A stretch of 64,000 nucleotides of DNA from NCBI GenBank assembly GCA_947359465.1, contig OX375875.1, positions 54,493,583-54,557,582 on the forward strand. The letters run 5' to 3'. Under the pieces are notes generated by a model. That model worked only from the letters and a program-made list of their open reading frames with translations, ran no database searches and was not told where the DNA came from. The position numbers were made by a program, and so were the translations under genes. This stretch comes from Metellina segmentata (Eukaryota; Arthropoda; Arachnida; Araneae; Tetragnathidae). The number at the start of each line of letters is the position of its first letter. Position 1 is the first letter of the stretch. Shown piece after piece: positions 62,901 through 64,000 of the stretch.

Positions 62901-63925
62901 AAAATAAATACAGCTTTGTTATCTAGGGTTCTTAATGGTGTTGCTATTTTAATGGCCAGCAGTGTATTAAGAGAGCAAATCAAAAAGAAGGTTGGTACAT
63001 TTCAACTATGCAAAATAGCAAAACTGGGTTTGTATCACAATGCATTTCAAGCATGAAACAAGAGTCTGGTTTAAATAGCCACATCAATTATTTGATACAT
63101 TTAATTTAAAATCAGAAAACAATACTTCTGAGAAGAATGCAAAATATTGATATTTTTTACAATTTGTAATAGAAAGATACATTACATTTACATAACTTCA
63201 ACACACATTTGAAAGAATATATTTTGTGTAAATTTTCCATCAAACATTAATACAAACCTTTTTTAATTTATCAGAATCGTTATGCATTTCCAAAGCAGAA
63301 AGTAGTTGATTAATGATTTTCGTGCTACCTGTTGTTGCAGCTAAATGTAAAGGAGTTGACAAATTTTCATCTATTGCTTCAGGATGAGCTTTACCTTTCA
63401 GTAAGTGTTTAACAACTGCAGGGGAATTGTAGTTAGCTGCACAGTGTAAAGCTGTCATTTCTTGCTTGTCAGAAATCTAAAAAAGTAAAAAGCATTGAAA
63501 TTATTAAGACAATTTCAATTTAAGAACAGTATTGGGATTATGACGATCAGGTAATTTACTTAAGCAGGAAACTACAGAAGAAAGAAAAATCTCGTTTTAT
63601 AGCTTTTTTTAAATAGAAAAGAGAAAAATATTTAAATAAAATATTTCAAATTTACAATTATTTGCCAAGTTAGCAACTATTTATGTACAATACGTATGAG
63701 AACCTGCATTTACATCTGTAAATAAAAACTTAAAAAAAATACCTCTGTATTAATTTTATTTGATTGTAGGAGTTGGCATGTTGCTATCGTATTGCCTCGT
63801 ATTGCTGCATAGTGAAGCGGGGTCATACCATAATGATCCTGGCAATTCACATGAGCTCCTTCTTCAATCAATATAGATATAACTGACTCATCACACTCAT
63901 CAGGATTTTCAGATGTTTGATCAAT
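32848..63925 (-). CDS. TrpA1: TRPA1-type ankyrin/TRP cation channel (20 exons, 5' incomplete)
   Basis: Plasma-membrane tetrameric cation channel. In animals TRPA1 senses heat, irritants and other noxious stimuli in sensory neurons. Twenty exons chain with matching phases into 3063 nt (1020 residues plus stop). Order: about 14 ankyrin repeats (TPLHLAA..GH motifs, residues 1-490); pre-S1 linker with TPLRRLIRHMP; HPLC..K/RKWKYYGR before S1; S1-S6 with FALGFYTVLQNQNPFESP before the pore, filter region MMIGEIEFDG, and S6 IIMNLLVGLAVDDI followed by the TRP-like helix QEKAELQRLAMKVELVLTVE; C-terminal coiled coil. The FALGFYxLLxxQxPF and MNLLxGLAVxDI blocks fit TRPA1 best among TRPA members (painless, pyrexia and water witch are alternatives). 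Roughly 200 N-terminal residues lie beyond the window. Introns hold many mobile elements. Confidence 0.93.
33726..33887 (-). CDS. TrpA1: TrpA1 exon s: post-S6 region
   Basis: VELVLTVERILPIVVLRK matches human VELHTSLEKKLPLWFLRK; the linker to the coiled coil follows. Confidence 0.93.
34494..34739 (-). CDS. TrpA1: TrpA1 exon r: pore, S6 and TRP-like helix
   Basis: NPFESPGESIVKTGVMMIGE (pore helix and filter; a Glu follows the Gly where human has Asp915), then S6 LFIIFLLIMAVIIMNLLVGL, AVDDI, and QEKAELQRLAMK. Confidence 0.95.
35646..35846 (-). CDS. TrpA1: TrpA1 exon q: S4-S5
   Basis: VWQWELGSMAIFSAWMVLLM (S4), then FINFSFVFFLFVVAFALGFY (S5) and VLQNQ. Phase 0/0. Confidence 0.95.
36401..36869. 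mobile_element. Non-autonomous hAT-like element, copy D2
   Basis: 469 bp with ends CAGGGCTCTAAAT and AAAAGGCCTG, flanked by a perfect 8-bp duplication GACTACTA (36393-36400 and 36870-36877). Reverse orientation relative to 594-1165; shares ATCGACCTCTTTTGCTCTAAAGGAACGTAAT-type sequence and GGTGCAC palindromes. Confidence 0.88.
37033..38390 (-). pseudogene. hAT-like transposase relic, N-terminal and middle parts
   Basis: 38103-38390: RAEIVWALYKVICHASEGR, then FKMHKDKLGYVITYGLGPHF and a CDLYCVSLDKSLN block holding a possible catalytic Asp. 37518-37721: LFPLNLCSIRWIENCKVIET. 37033-37245: LSLHNRIIKRVSCLPPSI. These blocks recur in order in a large arthropod hAT-like family whose C-terminus contains an ERGFS block (compare 12663-13985). 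The ERGFS end is missing here. Frames are broken. Confidence 0.65.
38911..39565 (-). other. TrpA1 intron sequence
   Basis: No recognisable element. The same holds for the introns at 32971-33725, 33888-34493 and 34740-35645. Confidence 0.5.
39566..39697 (-). CDS. TrpA1: TrpA1 exon p: S2-S3
   Basis: QNGRRYINLENALEWACYV and S3 SSILFVADL; matches the human NYFMDISNVLEW segment in order. Confidence 0.92.
39961..40084 (-). CDS. TrpA1: TrpA1 exon o: S1-S2 loop and S2
   Basis: Cys-rich loop (NYTCQPYIGSC, containing an NxT sequon) followed by the S2 segment RNFIYVLAVIHLL. Confidence 0.9.
40155..40880 (+). mobile_element. Tc1/mariner-like MITE family C, copy C2
   Basis: Collinear with 41545-42180: TTTATTTCGAG, GCATAAGGGG, CAGATTCTGCAT, GAGATATTCAATGTTAAA, TATTATGCAAGTG and GGGAAAATTTAATGTA, all diverged. 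No ORF. Lies in a TrpA1 intron. Confidence 0.6.
40994..41190 (-). CDS. TrpA1: TrpA1 exon n: pre-S1 and S1
   Basis: LLSHPLCENLLTRKWKYYGR, then S1 hydrophobic LFVFVLFLTFLTGYVVTA and a Cys-containing extracellular loop. Confidence 0.94.
41545..42622 (+). mobile_element. Tc1/mariner-like MITE family C, copy C3
   Basis: The longest copy. The left part matches C2 and the right part matches C1 inverted. The right end reads CCCCCTGCGACTGTA with TA at 42623-42624. No transposase motif. Confidence 0.65.
42655..43640 (+). pseudogene. pogo/Tigger-type element relic
   Basis: Scattered frames give the C-terminal part of a CENP-B-like transposase: FNVLDAVAINGKSWEEI, then acidic DIVHEIE, ELIEMYEQNITE, SSIEKCLNFFENID and a closing LLDFMKPSIS. 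Ends have CTCAACTTACG and CCTCGACTTACGCG motifs like Tigger termini. Heavily broken. Confidence 0.6.
43010..43115 (+). repeat. 53-bp tandem duplication
   Basis: CATATCGTTCATGAGATAG... to GATTTGGAAGT twice in tandem with one difference, inside the pogo relic. Confidence 0.95.
43923..44023 (-). CDS. TrpA1: TrpA1 exon m: pre-S1 linker
   Basis: Links PNIYDDCGNVKG to DKDILKYNHPLMLM. Phase 1 in, phase 0 out, donor GTGAGA. Confidence 0.88.
44101..44286 (-). CDS. TrpA1: TrpA1 exon l: pre-S1 linker
   Basis: VAETVLDQCIV keeps the LDxC cysteine. CQYEVTYNYEFLDDTFAC aligns with the human YNFKYLQC region. Confidence 0.9.
44290..45930 (-). other. TrpA1 intron sequence
   Basis: AT-rich. ORFs at 45266-45592 and 45747-45932 have no family motif. 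46055-46695 and 47246-47961 are likewise plain introns, apart from a G-run at 46432-46445. Confidence 0.5.
45933..46054 (-). CDS. TrpA1: TrpA1 exon k: linker after ankyrins
   Basis: DVALEILSDPKWEEVLRN then TPLRRLIRHMP, which aligns with the cysteine-bearing pre-S1 segment of human TRPA1 (CPITEMIEYLP). Confidence 0.9.
46696..46832 (-). CDS. TrpA1: TrpA1 exon j: ankyrin repeats
   Basis: ATPLHLAAREGHRGVVKLLL and a final repeat KNCLDMAIDKGHE. Donor GTGAGT. Confidence 0.93.
47134..47245 (-). CDS. TrpA1: TrpA1 exon i: ankyrin
   Basis: WTALDCAASRGWKRCCQMLL, ending DSLDKSK in phase 0. Confidence 0.92.
47962..48108 (-). CDS. TrpA1: TrpA1 exon h: ankyrin
   Basis: VAQHFIKHSKTVINTEDENS then NTPLHLAALSGHYSMVGVLL. 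Donor GTGAGT. Confidence 0.93.
48210..48298 (-). CDS. TrpA1: TrpA1 exon g: ankyrin
   Basis: ILIDNGAEIEKKN then QTPLHLAAKNGHI. The acceptor (TTCAACCAG) has a poor polypyrimidine tract, so the left edge of the coding part is slightly less sure. Confidence 0.85.
48860..48935 (+). repeat. Fragment shared with the non-LTR relic near 58.1 kb
   Basis: GTACAATAGACTATTAGTCG, then GGCACTCTTTGGAGTCACCCC, equals the reverse complement of 58057-58120 with few changes. Probably the 3' end of a jockey-like element. Confidence 0.7.
49432..51450. mobile_element. TIR element family F, copy F2
   Basis: Ends CGGGGTGGCAACA and TGTTACCACCCTG with a 5-bp duplication TATTT (49427-49431 and 51451-51455). Homologous to 29966-30639 at both sides. 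The middle is expanded by a Helitron-like insertion (about 49866-50904). Confidence 0.75.
49866..50904 (+). mobile_element. Helitron-like element, copy H2
   Basis: Same block order as H1: AAGTGTTTGTC, TCTATGGCACTTACAACA, AATTTTAAAATTCAATC, TAGACCGTTAAAGAT, CAAGAGATTGTGACG. Ends CGGGCAACACCGTGCTGG then GGCTAG|T at 50904. Contains 9-bp-arm palindromes TTGGTTTGC/GCAAACCAA (50708-50728). No coding region. Confidence 0.65.
51480..52350 (+). pseudogene. Tc1/mariner transposase relic
   Basis: Broken frames give: FGRLEAGQTITEAAGCVN (helix-turn-helix), then IVVRRPGQI, YRRLNEKGPYA, then WCKEHQNWTRHQRTHVLFTD (first catalytic Asp) and LWPAKSPDLNRIKNLW (the final Glu position reads Lys). Many stops. Lies in the TrpA1 intron between exons f and g. 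Confidence 0.8.
52877..52984 (-). CDS. TrpA1: TrpA1 exon f: ankyrin
   Basis: NSPLHIASLKGFSDIAE. 108 nt, phase 0/0. Confidence 0.92.
53132..53315 (-). CDS. TrpA1: TrpA1 exon e: ankyrin repeats
   Basis: FTPLLVAVAEGHSSVVRLLL and a diverged repeat RTVMFWAAQENHPKSLL. Confidence 0.92.
53500..54654 (-). mobile_element. Helitron-like element, copy H3 (most complete)
   Basis: Minus-strand 5' end TCTATCTACTATTATAAAAG then GAAGTGTTTGTGTG. 3' end CACGGGCAACGCAGTGACTAG|T. About 1.15 kb, with an internally duplicated 3' half (GGATCAGGTGTGACC..GCTCGCTAA at about 53535 and 53792). No ORF, so non-autonomous. Confidence 0.7.
54725..54815 (-). mobile_element. Possible tRNA-derived SINE head
   Basis: The minus strand has GCTCAGTCATCAAG (A-box-like, 54780-54794) and GTTCGATTCC (B box, 54734-54743) at tRNA-like spacing. 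Body and edges not defined. Confidence 0.4.
54820..55570 (-). other. TrpA1 intron sequence
   Basis: No recognisable gene or element. Confidence 0.45.
55576..55800 (+). mobile_element. Helitron-like 5' fragment, copy H4
   Basis: TCTCTACTTTTGTAAAAGAA then GTGTTTGTCTC, CTGACGAATCTATAGCACTT, GGCACACAGGTAGTCCGAAT. Truncated after about 225 bp, close to exon d. Confidence 0.6.
55889..56084 (-). CDS. TrpA1: TrpA1 exon d: two ankyrin repeats
   Basis: HPLHLAATSGNVEIVKCLLQ and ETPLHKAAAFNASGVIEFLL. Phase 1 in, phase 2 out. A 5.3-kb intron precedes it. Confidence 0.93.
56280..58650 (-). pseudogene. jockey-like non-LTR retrotransposon relic with RNase H
   Basis: The minus strand near 58370-58480 encodes TDGSKTSHGTGSGAF, then FSLGKLATVYQAEVLAISAC, the RNase H D..E motif block of jockey/R1-type elements. 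The downstream tail (58100-58260) has CDHYSAQRFEYLGYHC and LKFIS. 56280-58050 continues as diverged sequence without clear motifs. Multiple stops. Confidence 0.6.
58650..61035. other. TrpA1 intron sequence with faint repeat features
   Basis: No recognised gene. CATAGAATAAC and CACTTTAACGG-like motifs recur at 58630-58680 and 59815-59975 and may be ends of an unidentified element. A poly-A run is at 60113-60125. Confidence 0.35.
61040..61277 (-). mobile_element. Helitron-like fragment, copy H5
   Basis: The minus-strand 5' end reads TCTCTAATATTATAAAAGGA then AATGTTTGTCTG, CCTGACGATTCTATGGCGCT and TGGCACACAGGTAGTA. A perfect palindrome TTGGTTTGC/GCAAACCAA lies at 61057-61077. Confidence 0.6.
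61361..61454 (-). CDS. TrpA1: TrpA1 exon c: ankyrin
   Basis: STALHLAVTKGHLEIVEILL. Ends in phase 1, completed as Gly by the next exon (K-GADVKI). Confidence 0.93.
61589..62964 (+). mobile_element. Tc1/mariner element, decayed
   Basis: Inverted ends: left ACTGGCCATAAAATAGCAAC then ACCATGAAGAA; the right end is the complement (GGTGTTGCTATTTTAATGGCCAGCAGTG), with TA flanks. The interior holds transposase pieces: MPGIRRRNSNQHMSEFDCRR at about 61808-61865 (N-terminus), QELGSVAHQQVVTH, WGAIGYG near 62420 and LPWPAHSPDLLPIEHIW-like blocks near 62610-62655. Many stops and duplications. Lies in the TrpA1 intron between exons b and c. Confidence 0.8.
63258..63476 (-). CDS. TrpA1: TrpA1 exon b: two ankyrin repeats
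   Basis: MTALHCAANYNSPAVVKHLL and STPLHLAATTGSTKIINQLL. 219 nt, phase 0/0. Confidence 0.93.
63743..63925 (-). CDS. TrpA1: TrpA1 exon a: ankyrin
   Basis: First visible exon, phase 0 at both ends. One repeat, MTPLHYAAIRGNTIATCQLL, preceded by an acidic stretch. Donor GTATTT. Confidence 0.9.
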
Positions 63926-64000
63926 CTAAAATCAACCAAAAAATATAAAGGAAACCAAAAGAACAAAGAAAAAATGTTTTCACATAGTAAACTTGATGAA

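Overview
The window looks like a nuclear genomic contig from an arthropod, most likely an arachnid (spider-like). It is AT-rich and intron-rich, both host genes are split by GT-AG introns, and many decayed transposable elements lie between and inside the genes. Nothing looks prokaryotic: there are no operons, ribosome binding sites or CRISPR arrays.

Host genes. (1) mRpL55, a mitochondrial large-subunit ribosomal protein, is on the plus strand at 9488-17945. Three exons join in frame to a 115-residue protein. (2) A TRPA1-type ankyrin/TRP cation channel fills the right half on the minus strand (32848-63925). I can chain twenty exons with fully compatible splice phases into 1020 C-terminal residues: about 14 ankyrin repeats, a pre-S1 linker, S1-S6 with the pore, and a C-terminal coiled coil. 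The first exons lie beyond position 64000. (3) A two-exon minus-strand fragment (18085-18922) encodes only the C-terminus of a MYG1-like protein. It has a nonsense codon and a frame break, so I read it as a pseudogene. mRpL55 faces the MYG1 fragment and TrpA1 tail to tail.

Mobile DNA by region. 0-9.1 kb is a nested graveyard: Tc1/mariner pieces split by a small hAT element with a perfect 8-bp target duplication; a degraded Gypsy on the minus strand cut by a non-LTR element and by a tRNA-derived SINE with a perfect 16-bp duplication; a BEL/Pao gag relic; and a second SINE-like piece. The 6.7-kb second intron of mRpL55 holds a hAT-like transposase relic and a structure with two LTR-like blocks and no recognisable genes. 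At 20.3-21.5 kb is a 1268-bp Tc1/mariner element with clear inverted repeats, abutting a long (TA)n tract. At 22.65-26.29 kb is a very young Gypsy element: the LTRs are each 368 bp and I saw two differences. Its long ORF runs Gag, protease, integrase with no reverse transcriptase or RNase H. TrpA1 introns carry Helitron-like elements, two copies of a 5-bp-duplication TIR element, a 2.8-kb hAT element (itself hit by a second copy of the 8-bp hAT MITE), a pogo/Tigger relic, two more Tc1/mariner relics and a jockey-like RNase H relic.

No gene cluster suggests a new multi-gene system. The most interesting items are the recently mobile Gypsy derivative without reverse transcriptase, the link between hAT-like transposase relics and small TIR elements, the chimeric LTR pair, the decayed MYG1 copy, and changes at the electrophile-sensing cysteine positions of the TRPA1 channel.
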